Below, in pieces: positions 25,723 through 35,316 of a stretch of 64,000 bases of DNA. Below the pieces are notes generated by a model. The model had not been told where the DNA came from, did no database searches, and saw only the letters and a program-made list of their open reading frames with translations. The DNA is from Obscuribacter phosphatis_A (GTDB lineage: Bacteria; Cyanobacteriota; Vampirovibrionia; Obscuribacterales; Obscuribacteraceae): assembly GCA_017303615.1 (NCBI GenBank), contig JAFLCK010000003.1, positions 124,001 through 188,000 of the forward strand, read 5' to 3'. Position 1 is the stretch's first letter, and the number at the start of each line of letters is the position of its first letter. Both the position numbers and the translations under genes were made by a program.

Positions 25723-27705
25723 TTAGCCCTTAACAGACTTGATTTGCTCAAGAGCATCCGGATTTTCCACAGAAGAAAGATCTCCGACCGGCTCACCAAG
25801 ATATTTGCGCTTTATAGAGGCGCGCACAATCTTGCCCGACCTGGTCTTGGGCAAGGCCTGCACTGGAATGATGGTATCAGGTCTGAGAACTGGTCCCAGT
25901 CTGTGACCAACCATCTCGCGCAGTTCAGCCTGCATTTCGGCAGAATAAGTAGAACTGGGCATGAGCACCACAAAACAAACCAGGCATTCACCTTTAACTT
26001 CGTGGGGCACGCCTATGACGGCGGCTTCGGCAATTTCGGCATGTTCCACTAAAACCGACTCTACTTCACCAGGACCGACCCTTTTGCCGGCAACCTTGAT
26101 GGTATCGTCGGAGCGGCCAAAGAGGAACCAAGAGCCGTCGCTGTCCTTACGAGCCCAGTCGCCGTGGTACCAGATACCCGGGTATTTAGAGAAGTAGGTG
26201 TCTTCATAACGGCCGGGATCTTTGAGAAAGCCACGAGTCATGGAAGGGGCCGGTTTGCGACAGACCAAATGGCCAATCTCTCCATCTAGGCTTTTGCCCG
26301 ACTCGTCAAAAACATCAATAGCCATACCTAGACCTGGTCCACCCAGAGAGCAGGGCTTGAGGGGCATGACCGGCAAGGGTGAAAGCAAGCAGCCGACTAT
26401 TTCAGTGCCGCCTGAAATATTGATGATCGGACACTTCTTCTTGCCGACCTTATCAAAAAACCACATATAGCTATCTTGGTCCCAAGGCTCGCCGGTGGAG
26501 CCGAGCAAGCGCAAAGTGGACATATCGCATTTTTCCACCCACTCATCGCCAAAGGCACGCATACCTCGAATCAGGGTGGGACTGATACCAAGAGTGGTGA
26601 CGCGATTGCGCTCGACCATTTGCCAGACCGTATCAGGATTTGGATGCCCGGGATGGCCTTCGAAGACCACCATGGTGGCGCCCCAGAACATTGTACCGAT
26701 CATTTCCCAGGGACCCATCATCCAACCGATATCGGTCACCCAGAAGAAGATATCGTCGTCGCGCAAATCGAAAGCAAACCCTAGTTCTTTTGCAATTTGG
26801 GCAAGGGCGCCGGCATGGGTGTGCACAGTGCCCTTGGGCTTGCCGGTGGTACCTGAGGTATAAAGATACATGCTGGGATGTTCAGCACTGAGGTTCTTTA
26901 CTGTTGGTGCTTCTGCTGCAGACTCGATTAGATCATGCAACCAGAGATCGCGACCGTCTTTCATATTGACCATGGTGTCGCAGTGATTATAGACAATCAC
27001 ATGCTCGACGCAAGGAGCCGAAGCTACGGCTTCATCAGCTTCGGACTTGATTGCCACTAGTTTGCCGCGTCTTTTGCCGGCGTCGGCAGTGAACAAAATG
27101 CGAGCCTCGGCATCAACTAGTCGAGTCGCCAGTGAATGGGGACCAAAGCCGCTGAAAACCGGTACAGCCACCGCCCCGATCTTGAGACAGGCAAACAAAA
27201 CAGCGACGACTTCGGGCACCATCGGCATATAAATGCCGATAGCATCGCCGGGCTTAACGTTTAGGTTGAGCATCGACTGGGCTATTTTGCCCGAGAGGGT
27301 ACTGAGTTCTCCATAGGTGAGCTTACGCTTGCGCCCGTCCTCACCTTCCCAGATGATGGCTAAATGGTCTTTACCGACCGACTTGCGCACACCGGCTGTG
27401 CGTCCCTCTTCCAAATGAAAATCGAGGGTGTTGCTGAGGATATTCATCTCACCATCAACAAACCACTTGGTCCAAGCAAAGCCGCGGCTTTCGTCTTTCA
27501 GACTGGTATAGGGTTTATGCCATTGAAAGCCCATATATTTGAGCGCGTTTTCCCAAAACCATTCGGTATCTTCATTAGAACGAGCAATCAACTCTTTCCA
27601 ATCGGCTATGCCGTGCTCATTCATAAAGTCGACCACTCGCGACTCCAGATACTTACCTGAGGGCTGCCAAATAACTTCCTGGGTCGCTTCGACTGTTTTG
27701 TTCAT
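25723..27705 (-). CDS. Acetyl-CoA-synthetase-like AMP-forming acyl-CoA ligase
   Basis: The 660-residue member of the ANL superfamily activates a short carboxylic acid to acyl-AMP and then acyl-CoA. Motifs seen: YTSGTTGKPKGTVHTHAG (P-loop), GSTGEPWDQDSYMWF, YHGDWARKDSDGSWFLFGR (A8 hinge region) and LPKTRSGKIVR near the end, with the Lys that is acetyl-regulated in Acs. The size and N-terminal ACAS-like domain fit COG0365. The sequence VPVFSGFGPHSLATRL differs from the classical AcsA pattern VVFGGFS, so acetate is likely but other short acids are possible. I chose ATG 27703-27705, giving MNKTVEATQ. It is monocistronic. Confidence 0.88.
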   Translation of the reverse strand: MNKTVEATQEVIWQPSGKYLESRVVDFMNEHGIADWKELIARSNEDTEWFWENALKYMGFQWHKPYTSLKDESRGFAWTKWFVDGEMNILSNTLDFHLEEGRTAGVRKSVGKDHLAIIWEGEDGRKRKLTYGELSTLSGKIAQSMLNLNVKPGDAIGIYMPMVPEVVAVLFACLKIGAVAVPVFSGFGPHSLATRLVDAEARILFTADAGKRRGKLVAIKSEADEAVASAPCVEHVIVYNHCDTMVNMKDGRDLWLHDLIESAAEAPTVKNLSAEHPSMYLYTSGTTGKPKGTVHTHAGALAQIAKELGFAFDLRDDDIFFWVTDIGWMMGPWEMIGTMFWGATMVVFEGHPGHPNPDTVWQMVERNRVTTLGISPTLIRGMRAFGDEWVEKCDMSTLRLLGSTGEPWDQDSYMWFFDKVGKKKCPIINISGGTEIVGCLLSPLPVMPLKPCSLGGPGLGMAIDVFDESGKSLDGEIGHLVCRKPAPSMTRGFLKDPGRYEDTYFSKYPGIWYHGDWARKDSDGSWFLFGRSDDTIKVAGKRVGPGEVESVLVEHAEIAEAAVIGVPHEVKGECLVCFVVLMPSSTYSAEMQAELREMVGHRLGPVLRPDTIIPVQALPKTRSGKIVRASIKRKYLGEPVGDLSSVENPDALEQIKSVKG

Positions 27706-27895
27706 AATGCACTCGCTAAACAAGAAAACTATCAATATGCAATAGTTCGGACGGTGCTCATTAAACAGCTACTGCACAACAAAATTGTCAAACAGCCGTC
27801 TAAGCCCAAAGACCGAACGATTATTTCTTTGAAATATTACAGCCAGCCGGCTCTTTACAAGCCAAATCCAGAGCAGATTCCTTGATTAAGAATCT

Positions 27896-28291
27896 TTATA
27901 GGCTAGGCTGCCCGCCCCAATAGTCACGGATAGTCCTGACCAAGACTTCGACTGCCAAAAGAATACAGCCGAGCAAATTGGCAGTAAGGGCGCAGGCCCA
28001 GACCAGACGGGCATCCTTGCGCTCCATAAGCATAAGTACTGTACCTTCCACCATTACCGAATAAGTACCAAAAAGGGTCAGCCCCCAAGGTGTATTGCCG
28101 GTCAAATAAGGGCCAAGACCAAGCACCAGCCCCAAAAAGGAAGCAAAATTCATGAGCAGGCTGTCGTAGAGACAGCGAGGCAAACTAGCCCAGTGCATGC
28201 GCCAGAGCACAAATGCCTCGACCACCACTATCGGCAAAAACTGGAAGACGTAGAAGCCCAGCAATGTTTTGAAATCCTCCAGACTGTCCAT
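27896..28291 (-). CDS. Small membrane protein of unknown function
   Basis: The product of about 131 residues has four hydrophobic segments (about 11-30, 47-65, 73-92 and 100-122), separated by short polar loops. A few basic residues near RMHWASLPR suggest orientation. I recognise no family. The first ATG would be at 28298-28300 and a second at 28289-28291, giving MDSLEDFKTLL; the second is used here without strong support. The gene is divergent from the kinase gene with only 24-33 bases between starts, so their promoters overlap. Confidence 0.6.
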   Translation of the reverse strand: MDSLEDFKTLLGFYVFQFLPIVVVEAFVLWRMHWASLPRCLYDSLLMNFASFLGLVLGLGPYLTGNTPWGLTLFGTYSVMVEGTVLMLMERKDARLVWACALTANLLGCILLAVEVLVRTIRDYWGGQPSL

Positions 28292-28323
28292 ATTAAACAA
28301 TAACCGGTTCTGAGGACTAAAGC

Positions 28324-31266
28324 ATGCCGCCCGATTTTCAAGGGGCTGGAAGAGAAGAACAGGAAAGGACCACCCGCGTCGACGGCATGGCTTCTTTTGA
28401 GCGCATAGTTGCCGACGGATACACCGGCATGACCGGCTATCAGAAAGGCCACATAGTGGGCGGCCACTATGAAATTGAAGATTTTATCGGTACAGGCGGC
28501 ATGAGCCGCGTCTATAAAGTCAGACACCTCTTGGTCAACGAACCAAGGGCAATCAAGGTACTCTTGCCCCAAGATCGGTCTGAGCAAGCCAAAGCCTTGC
28601 TTCGCTTCCAGAAAGAAGCTCGAATGGCTATGCGGCTTGAGCATGCCAATATCGTTAGAACGATGGAATTCTGCTCGCCTGCCGATGGTCCACCCTTTCT
28701 GGTTATGGACTATGTTGAAGGACGATCTCTGGAACAAGAGCTTTCGGTTCTGCAAAGACTGACCCCTGAAAGAGCTGTTGAAATCATCTTGCAGGTGGCA
28801 AGCGCTGTTCAGCACTTGCTTGAAAAAGAAATTCTGCACCGAGACCTCAAGCCGGGCAATATTATTCTCAATCGTCTCAAGAACGGCGCCACCCAGGTCA
28901 AACTTATCGATTTCGGCATTGCCACGGCGCTCTACCAAGAAGACGAAGAAGATGAAGACTTTCCAGCTTCACAGGTTCTCACCCCAGCTGGAGAAGTAAT
29001 TGGTTCGCCGCAGCATATGAGCCCTGAGGCCTGCGCCGGCGATAATGTAGACGAAAGATCAGAGATTTATTCACTGGGCTGCATACTTTATGAAATGCTG
29101 GTGGGCAAGCCGCCCATACTTGGAAAAAACGCCCTCGATACCCTGCGCATGCAGGCAAGCGTCGAGCCGCGAGCAATTAGCAAGGTCTTGCCGAAAGGCG
29201 AAGGCATCGAACAGCTTTCGCAAATAGTCTCAAAATGTCTTGAAAAAGAACCAGATCATCGCTTTCAAACCATTGATGAATTTAAGGAAGAGCTAGGCTC
29301 GGTCTTTGAAAAGACAAAGAAGAAAAAGCAGCAGGCCAGATTACAAAACGCAAGATCACAAAGCAAAGGCAGCCAACTGGCTAAATTAGCCTTTCTCGCA
29401 GCCGGCATCGCCCTTGGTGGCGCCACTGTATACGGCGGCACGCTCTTGTTCAATCAAAGCCGACAAGAAACTGCACCGCAATTTGGCACAGCCAACGAAA
29501 TCAAAAATGGTCCAGGCTTGGTCTACGAATATGGCATACAATGGCGCCGCAATAGCCTTAAAGGTCAGACTATGCTTAATGACGCCAATCTTGAGGCTAT
29601 GAAAGATCTAAAGGCAGCTTTGAAAGTTTTACCAAAGTCAAAGTCTCAAAAGGACAAAACTCTGGACTTCGACGATGATAGGTCGACAGAGTCAAGCTCA
29701 ATTGAAAGCAAAGCAGAGCAAGAAATAAAGGACTTGAATATTCTTGCCAAACAAGACCTTTACTGCGCCCAACTTATCAATGACTTCAAATCTTCCAAGG
29801 TCAAAGAAGATTCTCTAGATTTGGACAAGATTGAGCTGACAGACAATGCTCGCTCAGATAAGTTATCGCATTCTTTACTAAAAAAAATCACTGAAGAAAA
29901 GAGCTTAGGAAATGAGACCTTTAGCCGCATAAAACTAATGCTTTTATGCGATGGTGACTACACAAACTTCAACCTGCAAAAGCAAATTGCTCGGTCAGCA
30001 TTAGACAAGCCCAATTCAGATCTAAGCGAAAGCCAAAAGCTTCTATTGAAAAGCCTTTGGCTGCTGCGCTCCTCACAGTATGTAGAAAAAGTGCAAGGCA
30101 AGTCTGAAAGGCCTGGCGATTTTTTCTGGAATGAGTTTGGTGAGGGAGCCTCTGAGAAAGAAAGCACAAACTTCGACGAGAACACAGCTCTCGCCTACTT
30201 TCTTGCCGGAGAGTACTATTTTAATATCGGCGACAACTGGGATGCCAAATGCATATACAAGCTTAGCAAAGATGCCTTAACTAGACTCAATGGGGAAGAT
30301 GCACTTATTACAGTAATGGCTCGCAGCCAGCTCTTTCTAGCAGTGTCTAAAGATGAAGAGCCAAATCAAAAAGAAGGCAACCGTTGCCTCAAGAAACTAA
30401 AGAAGTGGTTAGATCGAGAGCCGGACAATAGTCGCCTGCTCTATCTAGATGCCATGGTCAGGGCGACTTTAGCTCGCAAAGAGAAAGGAATTGAAAAAGA
30501 GATTGCCTTGAGCGAAATAGACTATGACTTAACAAAAATGCAGCTAACAGCGAGACGCTCGCCTTATCTTTTGGCCAGGCTTCTTCATGAAAGAGAAGCA
30601 GTACTGCGTCAAATTTATGGCGACAAGAAAAACAATCTAATTAACTTTAGAGCCGCAACGCTACAGCTAGTGCAGGGGAATCTACCCCAAGCAGCCGACC
30701 GCTTAGAAGATCTGGCCAAGTATTACAGCAGTCCGTCCACTGCAATAAGCCGCCACAAACTGCTGCAACTGGCGCTTTCAATAGAAGAGAGACTCAAGGC
30801 TCTCGGTCTAGAGAGAAATGAAAGGGCTTGCGAGACTCATACATATATGGCAGAAACTTTGCTCTTTCAAGAAGACAAGCAATTGGCTCAAAAGGCTCTG
30901 CAAGAACTGGACCTGGCAGAAAAAGAGGCTCAGATAATTGACAGCCGACCATGGGATAAGGGAGAAGAAAAAATCAGGACACAAGCACTGAATGGTTTTC
31001 GCAGGGCGCAAATTTGGCAAGGAAGAGCCAAGGCACAGAAGAATCTCTTGTTGCCCAGAGAGGCCCTGGCCAGCATCAAGTCTGGTCTAGCGGAACTGGA
31101 CAAGAACATAAAGTATCTAGAGAAAACTGTCCCAAAGGAAAAGAAAACCTTAGCGATTTACATTTCAGACATGCAAGAGCGAAGCGACTTGTACGCCGAA
31201 CTGAAACAGATTGAAACTGGAATCAAGAATCAAATTGATAATCTCAATCAGATCGACAAGAAATAA
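28324..31266 (+). CDS. Ser/Thr protein kinase with single TM and large helical C-terminal region
   Basis: The 980-residue product has a Hanks-type kinase domain (about 47-330) with the GTGGMSRVYKV loop near 56-66, the catalytic HRDLKPGN (H172-D174), the DFG Asp at D196 (IDFGIAT) and SPEA in place of APE. One membrane helix follows near 354-378. The rest, about 600 residues, is helical with weak TPR-like periodicity (NTALAYFLAGEYYFNIGDNWDAKCIYKLSKDAL) and probably lies outside the cytosol. The C-terminal half resembles those of melainabacterial and planctomycete kinases only in layout. It may sense an external cue and phosphorylate cytosolic proteins. Its last 19 bases overlap the 3' end of pdxT on the other strand. 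Confidence 0.88.
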   Translation: MPPDFQGAGREEQERTTRVDGMASFERIVADGYTGMTGYQKGHIVGGHYEIEDFIGTGGMSRVYKVRHLLVNEPRAIKVLLPQDRSEQAKALLRFQKEARMAMRLEHANIVRTMEFCSPADGPPFLVMDYVEGRSLEQELSVLQRLTPERAVEIILQVASAVQHLLEKEILHRDLKPGNIILNRLKNGATQVKLIDFGIATALYQEDEEDEDFPASQVLTPAGEVIGSPQHMSPEACAGDNVDERSEIYSLGCILYEMLVGKPPILGKNALDTLRMQASVEPRAISKVLPKGEGIEQLSQIVSKCLEKEPDHRFQTIDEFKEELGSVFEKTKKKKQQARLQNARSQSKGSQLAKLAFLAAGIALGGATVYGGTLLFNQSRQETAPQFGTANEIKNGPGLVYEYGIQWRRNSLKGQTMLNDANLEAMKDLKAALKVLPKSKSQKDKTLDFDDDRSTESSSIESKAEQEIKDLNILAKQDLYCAQLINDFKSSKVKEDSLDLDKIELTDNARSDKLSHSLLKKITEEKSLGNETFSRIKLMLLCDGDYTNFNLQKQIARSALDKPNSDLSESQKLLLKSLWLLRSSQYVEKVQGKSERPGDFFWNEFGEGASEKESTNFDENTALAYFLAGEYYFNIGDNWDAKCIYKLSKDALTRLNGEDALITVMARSQLFLAVSKDEEPNQKEGNRCLKKLKKWLDREPDNSRLLYLDAMVRATLARKEKGIEKEIALSEIDYDLTKMQLTARRSPYLLARLLHEREAVLRQIYGDKKNNLINFRAATLQLVQGNLPQAADRLEDLAKYYSSPSTAISRHKLLQLALSIEERLKALGLERNERACETHTYMAETLLFQEDKQLAQKALQELDLAEKEAQIIDSRPWDKGEEKIRTQALNGFRRAQIWQGRAKAQKNLLLPREALASIKSGLAELDKNIKYLEKTVPKEKKTLAIYISDMQERSDLYAELKQIETGIKNQIDNLNQIDKK

Positions 31267-31868
31267 GAATGCACTCTTGTGTCGCTAACGAGTTCAGGGT
31301 GAAAAGCAGTGGCAAGCATATTCTTTTGCCTGGCCATGACCGCCAGCCCTGCTAATGCTCCAAAACTTTCGTCGGTGGGGAGCTTGGCTAAAACTTCCAC
31401 CTCTTTACCGGTAGATAAAAAGAGCGGCGCTCTGATGAAAACCGATAGAAAAGGTTGATTTGATAGACATGGAATAGGAAGAGGCAATTCGAAGCTGAAT
31501 TTTTGTGGACCAAAGGCATTGCGCCGCACTTCGATATCCATGAGGGAAAGCCGGCCTTGACTGCTGCCTTCTATGTTGCGGGCCAAAAATATCGACCCCA
31601 TACAAGTGCCCCAAACCGGCATGCCGCCCTCAATGCGTTCTTTCATAAGAGAGAATATGCGGGTATCGACACCGCTGCCTGCGGCGGTGAGCTTGTCGAT
31701 GCAAGTACTCTCGCCGCCGGGAATAACCAGCCTATCAATTTGGCTAAGCTGTTCACTGTAGCGAATCAGTATAGGCTCAGCCCCAAGCTCGGCAAACCTC
31801 TGGGCATGCTCGCTGAAATTGCCTTGCAGCGCCAATATTCCTATTTTCTGAGCTGAAACAGCTTGCAT
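31248..31868 (-). CDS. pdxT: Pyridoxal 5'-phosphate synthase glutaminase subunit
   Basis: PdxT releases ammonia from glutamine and channels it to PdxS to make PLP. The 206-residue class I amidotransferase has the GGES oxyanion motif (51-54), the catalytic Cys in GTCMGSIFLA (C89) and the His-Glu pair in FHPEL. Family members usually read GTCAGLILLA, so the elbow is slightly altered but has the nucleophile. It follows pdxS by 23 bases on the same strand. The gene's 3' end overlaps the kinase gene. Confidence 0.95.
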   Translation of the reverse strand: MQAVSAQKIGILALQGNFSEHAQRFAELGAEPILIRYSEQLSQIDRLVIPGGESTCIDKLTAAGSGVDTRIFSLMKERIEGGMPVWGTCMGSIFLARNIEGSSQGRLSLMDIEVRRNAFGPQKFSFELPLPIPCLSNQPFLSVFIRAPLFLSTGKEVEVLAKLPTDESFGALAGLAVMARQKNMLATAFHPELVSDTRVHSYFLSI

Positions 31869-31891
31869 ACCCGCATATCCTCTATCTCGAA

Positions 31892-32803
31892 CTACCAGCC
31901 GCGTTTGGCCAGATTTTCATCACCAACCAGGGTCCGTGCCGAGCGCCCAACCATAGCTTCGCCGAGATTGCGGCTTATCTCAGCGAGCATCTCGGGGTCA
32001 TTGCAATAAGTTGTAGCTTTGACAATAGCCTGGGCCCGCTTCATGGGGTCGCCCGACTTGAAGATGCCGGAGCCAACAAAGACTCCTTCCACGCCAATCT
32101 GCATCATCAAGGCAGCATCAGCCGGAGTGGCAATGCCACCGGCGGCAAAGTTAACCACCGGCAGTTTTCCTTCCTGAGCCACTTGCAAAACCAGTTCATA
32201 GGGGGCGCCTATTTCTTTGGCGTAGGTCATAAGTTCTTCTTTGGGCAAGACGGTCAATTTGCGAATCTCACCGAGTATGGTGCGGGCATGACGTACCGCT
32301 TCCACCACGTCGCCGGTACCGGCTTCGCCCTTGGTGCGAATCATGGCAGCACCTTCTCCGATGCGCCTCAAAGCTTCACCCAAATTGCGAGCACCGCATA
32401 CAAAGGGTACGTCAAACTTGGTCTTTTCGATATGATACTGCTCATCGGCTGGGGTGAGCACTTCACTTTCGTCTATGCAATCAACGCCCAGAGCCTGCAA
32501 AATCTGTGCTTCTACAAAATGTCCGATGCGGGCTTTAGCCATAACCGGAATGGAAACAGCATTGATAATCGAACTAACCAATTCGGGGTCGCTCATTCTA
32601 GCAACGCCGCCGTCGGCTCTAATATCGGCAGGCACTCTCTCAAGAGCCATAACAGCCACGGCGCCTGATGCTTCGGCAATTTTAGCTTGTTCAGCATTGA
32701 CTACGTCCATGATGACGCCGCCCTTGAGCATGGCGGGCAATGAACGTTTGACCAGTTCGGTTCCGGTTTTTACAGCACCAATGGCGCGTTCGCTTGTAAC
32801 CAT
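31892..32803 (-). CDS. pdxS: Pyridoxal 5'-phosphate synthase lyase subunit
   Basis: PdxS is the (beta/alpha)8 subunit that builds PLP from ribose 5-phosphate, glyceraldehyde 3-phosphate and ammonia, usually as a dodecamer with PdxT. The 303-residue product keeps the active-site Asp33 (IMDVVN), Lys90 (VMAKARIGH) and Lys158 (IRTKGEAGTGD). This is the deoxyxylulose-independent B6 route. It begins 12 bases after the stop of the MocR-type regulator gene. A good AGGAG-like sequence (AAAGGAGAA) lies before the ATG. Confidence 0.97.
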   Translation of the reverse strand: MVTSERAIGAVKTGTELVKRSLPAMLKGGVIMDVVNAEQAKIAEASGAVAVMALERVPADIRADGGVARMSDPELVSSIINAVSIPVMAKARIGHFVEAQILQALGVDCIDESEVLTPADEQYHIEKTKFDVPFVCGARNLGEALRRIGEGAAMIRTKGEAGTGDVVEAVRHARTILGEIRKLTVLPKEELMTYAKEIGAPYELVLQVAQEGKLPVVNFAAGGIATPADAALMMQIGVEGVFVGSGIFKSGDPMKRAQAIVKATTYCNDPEMLAEISRNLGEAMVGRSARTLVGDENLAKRGW

Positions 32804-32815
32804 TTTATTCTCCTT

Positions 32816-34369
32816 TTAAATAAGCACAGTCTCTGGACTGTTCTCATAGCTTCCATTTCTGCTTCTGCCGCTCTCGCGGACTAAAACTCTTTCAAAATCT
32901 TGATAGGCAAGATTCAATCTAGCTACCCCCTCTTCAATACGCTCGGGGCTGTTCTGGATGAATGAAAGGCGCATGGTATTGAGCGCCGGCTCATTCACAT
33001 AACAATGCTGCGAGGGGGCGAAGCTGACGCCACTAGGCAGGGCGAATTCATCTAGAAAGCGCTGGGCATCCATATGCTCGGGCAAGGTCAGATAGATAAA
33101 GAGTCCGCCTCTAGGACTTGTAAAAGTAACCTTAGTCTTGGCGAATGCACTGCTCAAAGCTTTGAGCATGGTGTCTCTGCGTTCTTTATATAAGGCCCGC
33201 ACCCGCACAAGATGCTTCAAATAAGATCCACGACTGAGAAAACGCGCCAGAATCTCTTGATTGAGCGAGCTGGTGGAGAGATCGCTGCCACGCTTGGCGA
33301 AGTTAAGTCGCTCCGCCACCGCCTGCGGTGCAACCAACCAACCCAATCTAATACCAGGGGCAAGAGCCTTAGAGAAGGTTCCTTGATAGACCACCATTTG
33401 ATTGAGCTTTTCCGAAGCTGAGGCAAGCGCCTTCAAGGAAGGCAAGCCGCCTTCGTAATCGAGGTCTCCGGCAAAATCATCCTCAAAAAGAGGAACTCCA
33501 AATCTAGAGCAAAGCTCGAGCACAGCCGCCCGGCGTTCTGCACTCATAGTTATGCCGGTGGGATTTTGACCGGTAGGCATCAAATAAATGAACTTCACTT
33601 TCTTTTGCGAAAGCACAGCCTCAAGAGCGTTGACATTGATGCCCTGATTATCAATTGGCACACCAAGCAGATTTGCCCCTCTGGCTCTAAAGTTTGAAAT
33701 AGCCCAGAAATAGCTGGGTTCTTCCATAACCACAGTATCACCCGGGTCTATAAACATAGAACTCATCAGGTCGATACCCTGCTGTGACCCGCTCAAAATA
33801 ATCAGCTCACTATCTTGCACGGGCATACCACGTTCAGCTAAATGCTTGATGACAAGCTCGCGCAGTAAAGGCTCACCACTGGCGGGAGAAAAATCAAAAA
33901 GAGGAGTGGCGCCACTTTCTGCCAGTTCAAAGAGTATCTCGCTGAACTCTTCTTGAGGGTAGGAATCTGCCACAGGCAGCCCACCGGCAAAGGAGATTAG
34001 ATCGACCGACCTTGGACTGAGACTGACCGGCAGTTCAGACATAACCTGTGAAAGCTCTTGCCCATAAGCAGAATAGCGAGCCGACCAGCCGGGAGATTGC
34101 ACTCTCTTTTTGGCCACGAAAGTACCTCGACCCACATGGCTGACAATCAAGCCTTCAGAGATAAGCTCTTCGTAGGCACGGGCAACGGTTGAACGATCGA
34201 CCTTGAGAATAGCAGCCAATTCTCGACTGGGAGGCAGACGAGTGGCAAAAACCAAGCTGCCATATTCTATTTTCTGCCTGAGAATGGCTGCAATGGCTCT
34301 ATATAGAGGTTCGCCCTCTGATAGAGCCATACCAGCAAACAAGGCTGCTATATCTACTGATAGGTCCAT
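32816..34369 (-). CDS. pdxR: MocR/PdxR-type GntR-aminotransferase regulator
   Basis: The 517-residue product has a GntR winged helix (about 12-78: PLYRAIAAILRQKIEYG, LPPSRELAAILKVDRSTVARAYEELISEGLI) and an aminotransferase class I fold that binds PLP through the Lys in GTFSKALAPGIRLGW. PdxR proteins sense PLP and control pdxST. Direct adjacency supports this role, but here the regulator is upstream on the same strand, 12 bases before pdxS, instead of divergent. I chose ATG 34367-34369 because upstream codons give a low-complexity Cys/Tyr-rich stretch. Three 9-bp repeats lie 22-48 bases before the start. Confidence 0.88.
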   Translation of the reverse strand: MDLSVDIAALFAGMALSEGEPLYRAIAAILRQKIEYGSLVFATRLPPSRELAAILKVDRSTVARAYEELISEGLIVSHVGRGTFVAKKRVQSPGWSARYSAYGQELSQVMSELPVSLSPRSVDLISFAGGLPVADSYPQEEFSEILFELAESGATPLFDFSPASGEPLLRELVIKHLAERGMPVQDSELIILSGSQQGIDLMSSMFIDPGDTVVMEEPSYFWAISNFRARGANLLGVPIDNQGINVNALEAVLSQKKVKFIYLMPTGQNPTGITMSAERRAAVLELCSRFGVPLFEDDFAGDLDYEGGLPSLKALASASEKLNQMVVYQGTFSKALAPGIRLGWLVAPQAVAERLNFAKRGSDLSTSSLNQEILARFLSRGSYLKHLVRVRALYKERRDTMLKALSSAFAKTKVTFTSPRGGLFIYLTLPEHMDAQRFLDEFALPSGVSFAPSQHCYVNEPALNTMRLSFIQNSPERIEEGVARLNLAYQDFERVLVRESGRSRNGSYENSPETVLI

Positions 34370-34390
34370 GGTCAGATAGTAGCAGAAATT

Positions 34391-34417
34391 CAGACAATCC
34401 AGACAATGCAGACAATT
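34391..34417. promoter_or_regulatory. Triple 9-bp direct repeat, candidate PdxR operator
   Basis: Three head-to-tail copies of CAGACAATN lie just upstream of the pdxR start (read on the minus strand as ATTGTCTG). The copies contain TTGTCT, and TACTAT lies 19 bases after the second, so they could overlap a -35 region. MocR regulators often bind direct repeats. The link is inferred from position only. Confidence 0.5.
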
Positions 34418-34518
34418 AATAGCAAAATAGCAACCATTCCAGCCAATTGCGCACCAACGGTCATAGGATGGCACTTACAACATCCAGGCAGTCCTTATAT
34501 ATAAATTTGAACTTTCTC

Positions 34519-35316
34519 TTAGAAAAACCCAGAATTTTCCATTTCATCGAGACTTTTATGAATGTCGTCGGCATCACGAGCCAAGGGCGACTTGAGGACG
34601 GCGTCGGTGGCCACCCCTGAAATTGCCGAAATAATTGAAATGCCTAGGTTAGCAATAAAAGATAGAACCACCGAGACAGGAAGATAGCCTAGAAAGGTGG
34701 TCACCGAACAGGCAATCATGAGCATCCACACAGGCAGATGGGCAAAAGCTAGACGGGTCTCCAGGATGCGCGTGCGGGTCAAGCATAGCGAGATGCACAG
34801 CCCGCCCATGCCGTACAAAAAGGAAGCAAGCATAAAGCTTTCAGTGATCGATTGATTGAGTATCGACCAGGCAAACTGCACTAAACTTTGGGGCACTGAA
34901 ATAGCGTTTAAGGCGCCTTGTAGAGAAATATCGGCAAATAAAACCATCATGCGCGATATGCCGGATAGGTCTTGTCCGCAAGCGACCACGGCAAAAAGAA
35001 CGGCCACGCCTACTAAGAAACGATACTTCTCTTCCAATACTTCACGCATGGCCAATATAAAGACCAGAGTGGAAATGGATGAGAGCATGACCAAAAGACA
35101 AGAACTGCGCCAGAGAAGCAAATGCTCAGGCACGAACTGCATAAGCTTTTGTGGCGAGAAATAGGCGAAGTTGCCTTCCCTGAATGTATAGACACAAATT
35201 AGAGTAGCGGCCACATGGCTTACCGCCGAAAACAAACAAGCCGCCTGCACAAAACGATGCCGCCGCATCGGCGAAGGCGCCGATGCCAGGGCACTGGTCT
35301 TGGGCGCCTCAGTCAT
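34519..35316 (-). CDS. Membrane protein of unknown function, coupled to serS
   Basis: The 265-residue product has about six hydrophobic segments, starting at about residue 24 (FVQAACLFSAVSHVAATLICVYTF) after a polar N-terminus of 20 residues, and a polar acidic tail (DADDIHKSLDEMENSGFF). I recognise no family. Its ATG directly follows the stop of serS (TAAATG), so it is surely on the serS transcript. Nothing links its job to tRNA charging. Confidence 0.7.
   Translation of the reverse strand: MTEAPKTSALASAPSPMRRHRFVQAACLFSAVSHVAATLICVYTFREGNFAYFSPQKLMQFVPEHLLLWRSSCLLVMLSSISTLVFILAMREVLEEKYRFLVGVAVLFAVVACGQDLSGISRMMVLFADISLQGALNAISVPQSLVQFAWSILNQSITESFMLASFLYGMGGLCISLCLTRTRILETRLAFAHLPVWMLMIACSVTTFLGYLPVSVVLSFIANLGISIISAISGVATDAVLKSPLARDADDIHKSLDEMENSGFF

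Noticed and set aside
28228..28938. Open frame of 236 codons on the minus strand
   Set aside because: It overlaps the kinase domain antisense, where the kinase motifs are clear.
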